Below are positions 53,155 to 62,147 of a stretch of 64,000 nt of DNA, in pieces (position 1 is the first letter of the stretch; every line of letters starts with the position of its first letter). The stretch is from Dongia_B soli (lineage in GTDB: Bacteria; Pseudomonadota; Alphaproteobacteria; Dongiales; Dongiaceae). Where the stretch lies: contig NZ_JAXCLW010000001.1 of assembly GCF_034044715.1 (NCBI RefSeq), positions 930,001 through 994,000 on the forward strand, in the 5' to 3' direction. Below the pieces are notes generated by a model. It searched no databases. It saw only the letters and a list, made by a program, of their open reading frames with translations, and was not told the DNA's origin. The position numbers were made by a program, and so were the translations under genes.

Positions 53155-54273
53155 ATGGCGACACTGACATTGCGGCGGATCAAGAAGCGCTATGGTCCGG
53201 TCGAGACCCTGAAAGGCATTGATCTCGATCTCGAAGACGGCGAGTTCCTGGTCCTGCTGGGTTCATCCGGCTGTGGCAAATCGACCTTGCTCAACATCAT
53301 CGCCGGGTTGATCGAACCCAGCGACGGCGATGTGCTGATCGATGGCCAGTCGATCGTGCGGGTGCATCCGAAAAACCGCAATATCGCGATGGTGTTCCAG
53401 TCTTACGCGCTCTATCCCAACATGACCGTAGCGCGCAATCTCGGCTTTGGCCTGGAGATGCGCGGTGTTGCCAAGGCGGAGCGGCAGCAAGCGATCGAGA
53501 AAGTCGCGTCAGTGCTGCAGATCGATCATCTCCTCGATCGCAAGCCGGCTGCTTTATCCGGTGGGCAGCGCCAGCGTGTCGCCATCGGCCGCGCCATGGT
53601 GCGCGACCCCAAAGTCTTCCTGTTCGACGAACCGCTCTCCAATCTCGATGCCAAGCTGCGGGTCGAGATGCGCACCGAGTTGAAGAAGCTGCATCAGCGC
53701 CTTGGCACGACCATCGTCTATGTCACCCATGATCAGATCGAGGCGATGACTTTGGCCTCGCGTATCGCCATCATGCGTGACGGCGTGGTGCAGCAATTCG
53801 CGACTCCCCAGGAGATCTATGAACGTCCGGCCAATCTCTACATTGCCGACTTCATCGGCTCGCCGGGGATGAACTTCATTCACGGCGAGCTGCGCCGCCA
53901 GGACGGCCGGATCGGCGTCATGAGCAAAGCAGGTGCGACGGGTGCCAGTTTCCTGCCCCTGGCCGCAACGGGCGCGGCTGCGGTTGAGGCGCAAATCGAT
54001 CGGCCAGTCATCCTCGGCATCCGGCCGGAAACCGTTACGCTGGCAGATGGCGGCACAGAGAGCGTACCGCATCTCGCGTCGTTCGAGGCCCAAGTTGAGG
54101 TGCTGGAGCCCACGGGCGCCGATACTTTAGGCACCTTGCGGCTCGGTGGCGATCAAATCACCGCCCGGCTGCGCCCCGGCGATCTACAGCGCGCCGGTGG
54201 CACTGCGCGTTTCGCGGCCGACATGTCCCGCGCCAGCCTGTTCGACCCCGAGACGGGTTTGCGGATCAGCTGA
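53155..54273 (+). CDS. Sugar ABC transporter ATP-binding protein, module 2 (UgpC type)
   Basis: A 372-residue importer ATPase: Walker A GSSGCGKST, Q-loop MVFQSYALYPNMTVARNL, signature LSGGQRQR, Walker B VFLFDEPLSNLD, H-loop YVTHDQIEAMTLASRI, and a C-terminal TOBE domain ending RASLFDPETGLRIS, the usual UgpC ending. It completes the second importer. The last 90 bases overlap, in antisense, the 3' end of the DUF2218 gene on the minus strand. Confidence 0.95.
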   Translation: MATLTLRRIKKRYGPVETLKGIDLDLEDGEFLVLLGSSGCGKSTLLNIIAGLIEPSDGDVLIDGQSIVRVHPKNRNIAMVFQSYALYPNMTVARNLGFGLEMRGVAKAERQQAIEKVASVLQIDHLLDRKPAALSGGQRQRVAIGRAMVRDPKVFLFDEPLSNLDAKLRVEMRTELKKLHQRLGTTIVYVTHDQIEAMTLASRIAIMRDGVVQQFATPQEIYERPANLYIADFIGSPGMNFIHGELRRQDGRIGVMSKAGATGASFLPLAATGAAAVEAQIDRPVILGIRPETVTLADGGTESVPHLASFEAQVEVLEPTGADTLGTLRLGGDQITARLRPGDLQRAGGTARFAADMSRASLFDPETGLRIS

Positions 54274-54504
54274 GGCCACGGCGTGCAGGCTGAGCTCGGC
54301 CTCGGTCGCCGCCAGATGGCAGCGGCCGAAATCGAACGTGATCCAGCCGGGATCGCCTTCCAGTGCCGATGGCACCTTATGGCCAAAATGTTTGCAGGGC
54401 TGGCCGAGATAACGCATCGCGGAGCTCGCGGCGATGCGCGCTTCCGCGCTGAAGGCAGCGACCGCCGAGTGGTTGGCGAGAGGCTCTATCGGAAGCCAAC
54501 GCAA
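54184..54504 (-). CDS. DUF2218 domain protein overlapping the module 2 ATPase gene
   Basis: A 106-residue protein with the DUF2218 signature: ASSAMRYLGQPCKHFGHKVP, then GWITFDFGRCHLAATEAELSLHAVA. The function of the family is unknown. It starts with TTG at 54504, two bases after the MFS stop codon, with AAGGG 9 bases upstream inside the MFS gene, so it is probably coupled to that transporter. Its last 30 codons lie opposite the 3' end of the ATPase gene. The C terminus (EQAGAGHVGRETRSATGAL) matches the family only loosely. Confidence 0.65.
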   Translation of the reverse strand: MRWLPIEPLANHSAVAAFSAEARIAASSAMRYLGQPCKHFGHKVPSALEGDPGWITFDFGRCHLAATEAELSLHAVASADPQTRLGVEQAGAGHVGRETRSATGAL

Positions 54505-54506
54505 GA

Positions 54507-55781
54507 CTATCGGCCCTTACTGTTCCGGAGGGCGATCACATCCACCAGGGACAATAGACAGGCAACCGCGCCGGCGAGGATTGCCAGCAAGCAGATCAGA
54601 CTCCAGCCGGCCCAGACCCAGGCGGCACCGGCCGCCAGCGAGCCGCAGGCTCCGCCAATAAAGAAACTGCCGGTGAAAAGCCCGTTCAGCCGGCCGCGCG
54701 CCGCCGGATTGAGAAGGTTAATTGCGCGCCGACCGAGGGTCTGATCCCCAACCACGCCGAGATCGAGCAACAGGGCGGCGGCGACCATAAGACCCAGCGC
54801 CCAGTCCGGATGGCTTGCCAAACCATCACTGCCGGCCAGCCAAGCCAGGGCCATAGCGCCGACCACCAGGAGATCGGAGATCACGACAGCTGCCGGACCC
54901 CAGCCGCGGTCACCAAGCCGGCCGGCCAAAGGTGCCATGACAATCCCACCGACACCGGCAAGTGCGAAGGCGGCCAGGCCGTTTGCGGTCAAATGGAAGG
55001 GGGCTGCATGCAAGCGCAGGGCGATCGCGGTCCAGAACAAGCTGAAGCTGCCGAAACACAGACCAGCGGTCGCGGCACGCAGGCGCAGGACTCGCTCGGT
55101 TCGCAGCAAGGTCGAAAGTGAGCCGATCAGTGCCGCATAAGAAAGACCGGGTGCCGGTCGGCGCCGCGGCAGACGCCATGCGAGCGCTATGACCAGCAGT
55201 GCTACTGCAACGGCCGACAGCCCATAGACGCTGCGCCAGCCGAGATATTCGGCAATCAGGCTCGCCAGAGGCCGGGACAGCATGATGCCGAGCATCAGGC
55301 CGCTCATGACATTGCCGACAACACGGCCACGCTGGGATTCCGGGGTCAGCGACGCGGCCAGGGGTACCAGCATTTGAATGACGCTCATGGTCATGCCGAG
55401 GGTGAAGCTTGCGGCAAGGAAAATCCAGGACTGTTGCGCGGTCGCCGCAACGGCCAATGCCAGGACATCGCCAATCAGCATTTGCAGAATGAGCCGGCGA
55501 TTTTCGGCCAGGTCCACCATCGGCACCAGTAGGATCAACCCCGCGGCATAGCCGAGCAAAGTGAGCATCGAGACTAGGCCATAGGCGGTGGGCGCCAGGC
55601 CGATCGCCGGCCCGATTACATCGACCAGGGGTTGGGCGGAAAACAGGTTGAGCACCACGACGGCTACGGCCATGGCGAAAAACCAGGTCGAAACCCCCTG
55701 TCTCTCGCCGGTGGCAATTGCGTCGGCCGCGAGGGCCTTGCCGGTGATGTCCGCGGCAGTTTCGGGAAATTGCCCATCCAT
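54507..55781 (-). CDS. Major facilitator superfamily transporter
   Basis: A 424-residue, twelve-helix MFS protein. The first helix is STWFFAMAVAVVVLNLFSAQPL. The loop 2-3 motif appears as VPMVDLAENRRLILQ, and helix 5 carries PLAASLTPESQRGRVVGNVMSGLMLG. It resembles sugar or drug exporters of the DHA1 kind; the substrate is unknown. It reads divergently from a LysR regulator across a short AT-rich gap with a palindrome, so that regulator probably controls it. The DUF2218 gene follows immediately. Confidence 0.9.
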   Translation of the reverse strand: MDGQFPETAADITGKALAADAIATGERQGVSTWFFAMAVAVVVLNLFSAQPLVDVIGPAIGLAPTAYGLVSMLTLLGYAAGLILLVPMVDLAENRRLILQMLIGDVLALAVAATAQQSWIFLAASFTLGMTMSVIQMLVPLAASLTPESQRGRVVGNVMSGLMLGIMLSRPLASLIAEYLGWRSVYGLSAVAVALLVIALAWRLPRRRPAPGLSYAALIGSLSTLLRTERVLRLRAATAGLCFGSFSLFWTAIALRLHAAPFHLTANGLAAFALAGVGGIVMAPLAGRLGDRGWGPAAVVISDLLVVGAMALAWLAGSDGLASHPDWALGLMVAAALLLDLGVVGDQTLGRRAINLLNPAARGRLNGLFTGSFFIGGACGSLAAGAAWVWAGWSLICLLAILAGAVACLLSLVDVIALRNSKGR

Positions 55782-55830
55782 TGGCGAATCCTCTTCAAGC
55801 TGAAGTTCCTTGAGAGGTAGCCGGCATCAC

Positions 55831-55854
55831 AATATAATACTATTAAATTATATT
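55831..55854. promoter_or_regulatory. AT-rich palindrome between the MFS and LysR genes
   Basis: AATATAAT and ATTATATT are perfect 8-bp inverted repeats with an 8-base centre, in a markedly AT-rich patch between divergent genes. It probably combines promoter elements with the regulator's binding site. Confidence 0.55.
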
Positions 55855-55877
55855 AATTGTCTTTATGCGAGATCAGC

Positions 55878-56777
55878 ATGAACACGCGGGATATCGATGC
55901 TTTTCTGGCGGTGGTGGAGACCGGCTCTATCGTTTCGGCCGCCCGGCGACTGCATCTGACCCAGCCCGGCGTCACCCGGCGGGTGCAGAATCTGGAAGAA
56001 TTACTGGGAGTGGAGTTGCTCGATCGGCAGTCGAAGCCACTCAAGCCGACGGCCGCTGGCCGAGAGGCTTATGAGCTGGGCCGCCGCATCGCCCATTCCG
56101 TCGCCGAATTTTGCCGCAACCTGACGCCGGAGGGCGAAATCACCGGCTCCTTCCGGCTGGGCCTCACGCCCTTTCTGTCGGATGTGGCCTTGGCATCGCC
56201 ACTCGATCACCTGCGCACCCGCTATCCGAAACTGACGATGCATGTCACGACTGCTTGGTCGGGCGAGCTGCTTCGAAAAATCGACGATAACGGCATCGAT
56301 GCCGCCGCGGTCTTTGTGCCTGAAGAGATGGATCCGCCGGAGCACCTCATGCGGCGACATCTCAGCCGCCATCCCGTTTTGGTTGTCGCGCCGCATAGCC
56401 TCGGTCTGCCGAAGCGCACCACATTGCGCGCGATCGCTCATCTGCCTTGGGTGCTCAACCAGGGGGGCTGTGGCTATCGCCGCGCCATCCGCCGGGCGCT
56501 GGACCAGGCCGATCTGCCCTTCAATATCGCGATCGAAGTGTTAAGCCCCGATCTCCGTCTCTCGCTGGTGGCGCGCGGGCTTGGCATCGGCATCACCGCA
56601 TCGACCGTCCTGCAGGCAAGCCCATTGCGCAAATCCCTGCAGGTGCTGGAGATCGAGGATTTCACCACTCATGTGAATGGCTGGCTGGTGCACCGGCCCG
56701 AGCCCGAGCGGCTCAAGGGGCCGATCGAGGAACTCTATCAGGGCCTGCAGCAGGGCTTCGCAAACATGCCCGGCTGA
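55878..56777 (+). CDS. LysR-family regulator next to the MFS gene
   Basis: A 299-residue LysR-type regulator: helix-turn-helix FLAVVETGSIVSAARRLHLTQ followed by PGVTRRVQNLEELLGVELLDR, then an effector domain (SFRLGLTPFLSDVALASPL, later SLVARGLGIGITAS). The ATG at 55878 places the helix-turn-helix at the usual distance from the start; a TTG seven codons earlier is less likely. It is divergent from the MFS transporter gene and ends 15 bases from the spoVR gene coming the other way. Confidence 0.92.
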   Translation: MNTRDIDAFLAVVETGSIVSAARRLHLTQPGVTRRVQNLEELLGVELLDRQSKPLKPTAAGREAYELGRRIAHSVAEFCRNLTPEGEITGSFRLGLTPFLSDVALASPLDHLRTRYPKLTMHVTTAWSGELLRKIDDNGIDAAAVFVPEEMDPPEHLMRRHLSRHPVLVVAPHSLGLPKRTTLRAIAHLPWVLNQGGCGYRRAIRRALDQADLPFNIAIEVLSPDLRLSLVARGLGIGITASTVLQASPLRKSLQVLEIEDFTTHVNGWLVHRPEPERLKGPIEELYQGLQQGFANMPG

Positions 56778-56792
56778 TTTCGCGGGCGCCGC

Positions 56793-58217
56793 TCAGTTCT
56801 GAAGGAAATCCTGGCCGTCCCAAGACAGGCAGACGTTGCGTCCATCAAGGGTGGTTTGCAGATCGACCCGGCGGCCCCAGAGCTGTTGGACAAAACGCAG
56901 GGTCTTCTCGGCGTAATCCAGCAGCAATTCACGGCCATCATATTCATGCCGCAGAAGCAAGGTCCGGTTACCGCCATGATCGGCGTCGATCACCCGGATG
57001 ACCGGTGTGCTGCCCATGCCGATATAGGAGAGCAGGGTGCGTTTGACATGCTGCCAGTCATTCTCGTCGGAGATGCGGGAGACGACCAGGTCATTCCCCT
57101 CCGGCGCGACCTCGATCATATCCATCTCACGCATCAGCTTCTGCGTCAGGAAGCGGCGCAGGAAAGAGACATCGCGATCGACGTCGCGCACCTGGAAGAT
57201 CGCTTCGCGGCCCGTACGATCCGGCCGGCCGAATTCCTCGATTTCCTGGGGCGTGGGGTCGTCATAGCGGCGGACGATATCATCCCAGACCTTGAGGCCA
57301 AGATGGTAGGGATTGATATCGCCCGGGATCGCCCGCACCACCTGATTGTGCCGGACGATGAATTCCATATGCAGATCGGGCGGCAGGTCGAGGCTGTTCA
57401 TGATGGCGCGGTGCCAATAGCAGGCCCAGCCTTCATTCATGATCTTGGTTTCGATCTGCGGCAGGAAGTACTGTGTCTGTTCGTGAACGATGGTCAGCAG
57501 ATCGCGCTGCCAATCCGCCAGTTTTGGCGAATAGTCGCGGAGAAAGGTCAGCAGATCTTCTTCCGGCTCCAGCGGCACCCGGCCGAGTTCGGGTGCCTCG
57601 TAGCCGGGTCGCTTGTGGACTGATTGGAACGGATCGGGCGGCGCACCGGCGGCTTCCAGAGCCGCGCGTTTCTGCTCCTCAGGGCTGCGCCGGCGGATTG
57701 CCGGATTGCGGCGGCATTGCAGCGACAAGGCATGGGCGGCATCGAGCACAAGCTCCACGGCCTCCTGGCCGATCGAGGGGTCGGCAGCATAGCCGCGCAC
57801 ACGATTAGCGTGGTTCTTGAAGGTCTCGATCACCAGATCGGCATGCAGATGGCTGAAGGTGAAATTATTGGCGAAAAAATCATTGTGCCCATAGACATGG
57901 GCGATGGTGAGGATCTGCAAAGCCAGCGAATTCTGCCGCATCAGATAAGCCAGGCAGGGATCGCTGTTGATGACCATTTCATAGGGCAGGCCGGAAACGC
58001 CGTGGTCGTAGAGCGTTTTCTGGCGTTCGAAGGATTTGCCATATGACCAATGCGGATAATGCGACGGCATGCCGGAATAGGCCATCAGGCTCAGCATCTG
58101 GGTATGGTCGCAAAGTTCAAATTCCTGGGGATAGCAGGTGAGGCCGAATTCTTGAACTTTCTCCCGGATGCGCGCATCCCAATATTCGAGATCGCGAATG
58201 TCCCATGCTGCCGCCAT
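56793..58217 (-). CDS. SpoVR family protein (YcgB-like)
   Basis: A 474-residue SpoVR protein, recognised by ARIREKVQEFGLTCYPQEFE near the start, YGHNDFFANNFTF, and KIMNEGWACYWHRAIMN. In Bacillus SpoVR affects spore cortex; in Gram-negative bacteria YcgB is a general-stress protein of unknown activity. It is the third gene of the prkA-yeaH-spoVR set, 30 bases after yeaH, an arrangement conserved across proteobacteria. Confidence 0.95.
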   Translation of the reverse strand: MAAAWDIRDLEYWDARIREKVQEFGLTCYPQEFELCDHTQMLSLMAYSGMPSHYPHWSYGKSFERQKTLYDHGVSGLPYEMVINSDPCLAYLMRQNSLALQILTIAHVYGHNDFFANNFTFSHLHADLVIETFKNHANRVRGYAADPSIGQEAVELVLDAAHALSLQCRRNPAIRRRSPEEQKRAALEAAGAPPDPFQSVHKRPGYEAPELGRVPLEPEEDLLTFLRDYSPKLADWQRDLLTIVHEQTQYFLPQIETKIMNEGWACYWHRAIMNSLDLPPDLHMEFIVRHNQVVRAIPGDINPYHLGLKVWDDIVRRYDDPTPQEIEEFGRPDRTGREAIFQVRDVDRDVSFLRRFLTQKLMREMDMIEVAPEGNDLVVSRISDENDWQHVKRTLLSYIGMGSTPVIRVIDADHGGNRTLLLRHEYDGRELLLDYAEKTLRFVQQLWGRRVDLQTTLDGRNVCLSWDGQDFLQN

Positions 58218-58247
58218 CTGATCCGGACTCCTTTCAGCTTTCCCGCA

Positions 58248-59477
58248 TCAACCCGTCGGATTCGCCGTTGCCTTATCCTTGGTGAGAAAGCTTTTGAAGC
58301 CGGCCCAGATATCGCTTTTATCGCCGATCCGGACCGCCTGGAAATTATCCGCTTCCAGGTCGCGGAAGACGGCGATCATGGCATCGCTTTCGCGATAGCC
58401 GCTATTGGGTTTAATCTCGCCATAGCCGAAGAGATTGCAGGTTTTGCATAACTGCGCGGCCAGCTTCAGCGCCTGCGGATTGTCGCTCGACATATTATCC
58501 CCATCGGAGCAATGGAAGGCATAAACGTTCCAGAGCGATGGGTGATAACGCTGATCGATAACTTCCAGCGCCTTGGCATAGGCGGAGGATATGAGCGTGC
58601 CGCCGGATTCGCCCTTATGGAAGAAGTCTTCCTCGCTGACTTCACGCGCTTCCGCGTCATGCGCGATGAAAACGAGCTCGACATGCTGATAGCGGGTGCG
58701 GACGAATTGATAGAGCAGGAAGAAGAAGCTGCGGGCCAGATACTTCTTCATCGTGTCCATCGAGCCCGAGGTATCCATCAGACAGAGCACGACGGCATTG
58801 GATTCATAATCGACGTCTTCGGTCCGCCGGCGGAACCGCAGATCGCCCTGAATGAACGGGAAGCGCGCTCTTCCTTCCCTTTGTTCGAGTCCTTCCCCTT
58901 GTTCGAGTTCCGCCCCCTCCGGAGCTTCCTCGCCTTCGGTTCCGGTCGCCACCTTGCGGCGGATGCGGGAGAGTACGGTCCGACGTTTGTCGAGTTGCAC
59001 ATGAATGCCGACCTTGCGGTATCCCTTGCGCTTGGTGGCGCTGTGGCTGATGGTTTCGCGCAAGGCTTTGCGTTCGAGATCCGGTAATTCCAGATCCTCG
59101 AACATCATGTCGACCAGTTCTTCTAAGGTAACATCGGTCTCGTAGTAATCGACCCCGGGCCGGTCACCCGCCTTACCAATACCTTCGCCTTCCTGCTGGC
59201 TGCGACCGACCACTTGGCCCGGCTGGCTATCGCCATTGCCTTGGCCCGCTCGGTTGCTGTTATCGCCGTAGACGAAGCGGTATTCTTTGATGCCGCGCAG
59301 CGGCACCTTGATGATGGTATCGCGGCTGCGGCCGATGATCGATTGTTCCGCCACGATATCCGCGATGTTATCGCGAATCGCCTCGCGCACTTTCTGGCGG
59401 TGACGGAGGCGATCACCGGAGCTGCGATCGGATTGCAGGGCTTCGCTGGAAGAGTAATTTCTGAAAACAGTCGTCAT
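58248..59477 (-). CDS. yeaH: YeaH/YhbH family protein (DUF444, VWA-like)
   Basis: A 409-residue DUF444 protein. The N terminus has the family's RHRQKVREAIRDNIADIVAEQSI, and the C-terminal half is a von Willebrand-like fold with a metal site in VVLCLMDTSGSMDTMKKYLA. A Glu/Gly-rich loop (GAELEQGEGLEQREGRARF) is encoded by a near-perfect 18-bp tandem repeat at 58881-58916. It works with PrkA in stress and stationary-phase signalling in enterics. I chose the ATG at 59477, with GGCGGGACGAG upstream; an ATG five codons earlier is less likely. Confidence 0.93.
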   Translation of the reverse strand: MTTVFRNYSSSEALQSDRSSGDRLRHRQKVREAIRDNIADIVAEQSIIGRSRDTIIKVPLRGIKEYRFVYGDNSNRAGQGNGDSQPGQVVGRSQQEGEGIGKAGDRPGVDYYETDVTLEELVDMMFEDLELPDLERKALRETISHSATKRKGYRKVGIHVQLDKRRTVLSRIRRKVATGTEGEEAPEGAELEQGEGLEQREGRARFPFIQGDLRFRRRTEDVDYESNAVVLCLMDTSGSMDTMKKYLARSFFFLLYQFVRTRYQHVELVFIAHDAEAREVSEEDFFHKGESGGTLISSAYAKALEVIDQRYHPSLWNVYAFHCSDGDNMSSDNPQALKLAAQLCKTCNLFGYGEIKPNSGYRESDAMIAVFRDLEADNFQAVRIGDKSDIWAGFKSFLTKDKATANPTG

Positions 59478-59525
59478 CGCTCGTCCCGCCATCGGTCAGG
59501 GCTGATGCACCCGTCCTCAGTCCGC

Positions 59526-61457
59526 TCAATCCTTCCACAGATGGTTTGCTGCATATTTCAGCACCACCTCGGCAGAGTGCTCGTTATACCCGCTGTCCAG
59601 CAGATTCTCGACCAGAGCCTCGTATTTGTTCCTCTGTTCCTCATCCCGTGTGCGGGTCTTGGTAATGATCCGGCTGATATCCCGCACCGAGCCCATCAGT
59701 TTTTTCTCGATGGCTTCTTTCAGCGGCTCATAGCTGGAATACCCGACCCTTTCGCCACGCCGGTTCGCCGACCATAGATAGGCGATGACCTCTTGCCGAA
59801 AACCTTCGGCCGAGGAACCGATGATCGCGATCTGCTCTTCGATCGACTTGAGGAAGCTGAGATCCGGTTCCAATTCCTCGCGGGTGTTGCGGTCTTTGAC
59901 CTTGGTCTTGTTGACATAGGCTTCGGCATGGTCGAGATAATTCTGGAAGAGGGTCTCGGCCTGTTCCTCATAGGCGAAGACGAAGGCTTTCGTGATCTCG
60001 CGTTCGAGAATCTCCAGATAGGCCTTGTGGATGGTATCCTGCAGGAATTCCAGATAACGCTTACGCGTATCGTCCGGAAGATCGGCTTCCTTGACCATCT
60101 TGATCAGCACTTCGCGGATGTGAATCGGCGTGATGCCTTCAGGATGGCGGGTGAGGGCGCTGTCGAGCGCCTTCATCACGAAGCGTGGCGATATGCCGCT
60201 CATGCCCTCGGATTTTGCGTCTTCCTTCAGCTCGGCCAAATCGACTTTCTTGGTATGGCCTTTTTCGACAACCTCCTCGCCGTTATAGAGCTTGAGCTTC
60301 GTCAGCATGTCGCATTTTGCCGAAGGCTGGAGGCGCGTGAGGATCGCGAACATGGCCGCAACTTCAATCGTATGCGGCGCGATATGCGTGCGGAAGCCGG
60401 AACGGCGATAGATCTTGTCGTAGATCCGCACTTCCTCATTGAGGCGCATATTGTAAGGCACACGGATCGCGACGATACGATCCATGATCGCTTCATTGGT
60501 GTGATCGGCTTTGAATTTGCGCCATTCCGCTTCATTGGAATGGGCAACGATAACGGTGTCGGTATAGATCGTGCCATGCCGCCCCGGCGCCGGAACGAAT
60601 TTTTCCTGCGTCGCCGTGATAATGGCATGCAGATATTCGGTCTCGTTCTTGAAGACCTCGATGAATTCCACCAAGCCGCGATTGCCAGCATTGAACGCGC
60701 CGTTGAGATCGAGGATGCGCGGATCGCCTTCGGCGTAACGATCGAGCTTGGAGATATCCTCGGAGCCGATCAGGACGGAGGTATCCTGGTTGTTCGGATC
60801 GACCGGCGGCACCACGGCGATGCCCCGCCGCTGATTGCGGGAAAACTGCATCGTCGTGACGGGCATTTCCTCATAACGGCCGTTGAACTCATGCTCCAGC
60901 CGATAGCGGCAGACCGGGCAGAGTTCGCCTTCGATATGCACGTCCAGCATCTTGTCGAATTCGCGCCGCAGATGGCGAGGGATCAGGTGCAGCGGCTCTT
61001 CGTGAATTGGACAGCCGTCAATGACATAGATCGGATCGGCGAGCTCCAGCCCCTCCTTCAACCGGTCAGCGAGTGAGCTCTTGCCCGAACCCACAGGACC
61101 CATGAGGTAGAGGACCTGGCGACTTTCCTCGCCTTTCAGCGCGGCGGCGTGCAGGTAATGCACAACTTTTTCGATGACATCCTCGATGCCGAAGAAATCG
61201 TTTTTGAAAAACTCATAGGTGTTGGGTGGCTCTCCGCCCCAGATCTTCGCCTGCCGGGCAGCATCGGCTTCGTCGGGTTTACTCATCCCCGCCCGCATGA
61301 CCACATCGTGCAGATGCGCATGTGCCAATTTGTAGATGCCGGAATTCTCGCGTAGCAAATCAAGGTAAGCGAGAAGATTTCCTCGCCAGTGTTGCTCCTG
61401 GCGTTTGGCGTGGTCCTTGCCGATGATATCGGCAAATCCGTCCTTCTGTTCCGCCAT
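59526..61457 (-). CDS. prkA: PrkA family serine protein kinase / AAA ATPase (YeaG)
   Basis: A 643-residue PrkA protein with an AAA+ domain (Walker A LYLMGPVGSGKSSLADRL, about residue 120) and a C-terminal kinase-like region. The family also shows IHEEPLHLIPRHLR and DLNGAFNAGNRGLVEFIEVFK. PrkA homologues act in nitrogen or general stress responses, and protease activity has been reported for some. GGAGGC precedes the ATG. It is the first gene of the prkA-yeaH-spoVR operon, 48 bases before yeaH. Confidence 0.96.
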   Translation of the reverse strand: MAEQKDGFADIIGKDHAKRQEQHWRGNLLAYLDLLRENSGIYKLAHAHLHDVVMRAGMSKPDEADAARQAKIWGGEPPNTYEFFKNDFFGIEDVIEKVVHYLHAAALKGEESRQVLYLMGPVGSGKSSLADRLKEGLELADPIYVIDGCPIHEEPLHLIPRHLRREFDKMLDVHIEGELCPVCRYRLEHEFNGRYEEMPVTTMQFSRNQRRGIAVVPPVDPNNQDTSVLIGSEDISKLDRYAEGDPRILDLNGAFNAGNRGLVEFIEVFKNETEYLHAIITATQEKFVPAPGRHGTIYTDTVIVAHSNEAEWRKFKADHTNEAIMDRIVAIRVPYNMRLNEEVRIYDKIYRRSGFRTHIAPHTIEVAAMFAILTRLQPSAKCDMLTKLKLYNGEEVVEKGHTKKVDLAELKEDAKSEGMSGISPRFVMKALDSALTRHPEGITPIHIREVLIKMVKEADLPDDTRKRYLEFLQDTIHKAYLEILEREITKAFVFAYEEQAETLFQNYLDHAEAYVNKTKVKDRNTREELEPDLSFLKSIEEQIAIIGSSAEGFRQEVIAYLWSANRRGERVGYSSYEPLKEAIEKKLMGSVRDISRIITKTRTRDEEQRNKYEALVENLLDSGYNEHSAEVVLKYAANHLWKD

Positions 61458-62147
61458 CTCGTAGCCTCCAAAGGCTTTAGCGCCGATGCATCCCCGATAT
61501 TGCTCTTGCGCTCCGTTCCCCTGTGATGAACTTGTGATGCGACCGCTAGGTTCAACACGTCTCTACTAAGAAGGTGTTGCCGCCCCGCAGTTTCAAGATG
61601 ATCGCGTGACTGAAGAGCGCAATCTAACTCGCGAGTCGCCAATACATCTTACCACGAAATCGCATAGGCTGAATCCTCCGATGGGGCTCGGATACGAAAT
61701 AGCGAAGTCAGTCACCTGCTACCGCGGCGCTCGCATCTCGTGGTCTGCAGCACCGTATGCCGGGGAGATAACCGCGGAAGCAGGACGAAGTTGCTCGCGG
61801 GCGATCATGCCCCGGTCACGTCATAGTGACAGTCGATCACCCGTAAAAATGACGCAGAAATCGGTGCTTTCTCTTGTTATTCCGGGAATTCCGCCCTTGC
61901 CACGTCTTCGCACAGGCATAAAATAGTACGCAGATGCTTCCGTTTCCGCCGCCTGGGTAGGGACGGTGAGCGCTAGCTGTTTGATAGATCTTCCGACAGC
62001 TTCTTGAATGTCGTGTCGTTTCGACCTGACACGACTTCGAGGGCAAGCAGGATTTGGCCCTCCACACCGATATCCTCAGCACTCGACAGCTCTTCACACT
62101 TCGACAATATCGGGCCGATGCGGCGAAGTGCCTCTCGCCGCCATTCG
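61458..62147. other. Intergenic stretch of 690 bases
   Basis: This stretch contains the prkA promoter region next to 61457. No gene is supported on either strand: the open frames lack family motifs and ribosome-binding sites. No clear sigma factor consensus could be placed by eye. Confidence 0.5.

Noticed and set aside
58881..58916. 18-bp tandem repeat inside yeaH as a mobile or regulatory element
   Set aside because: It encodes part of a Glu/Gly-rich loop in frame and is imperfect, so ordinary low-complexity coding DNA explains it.
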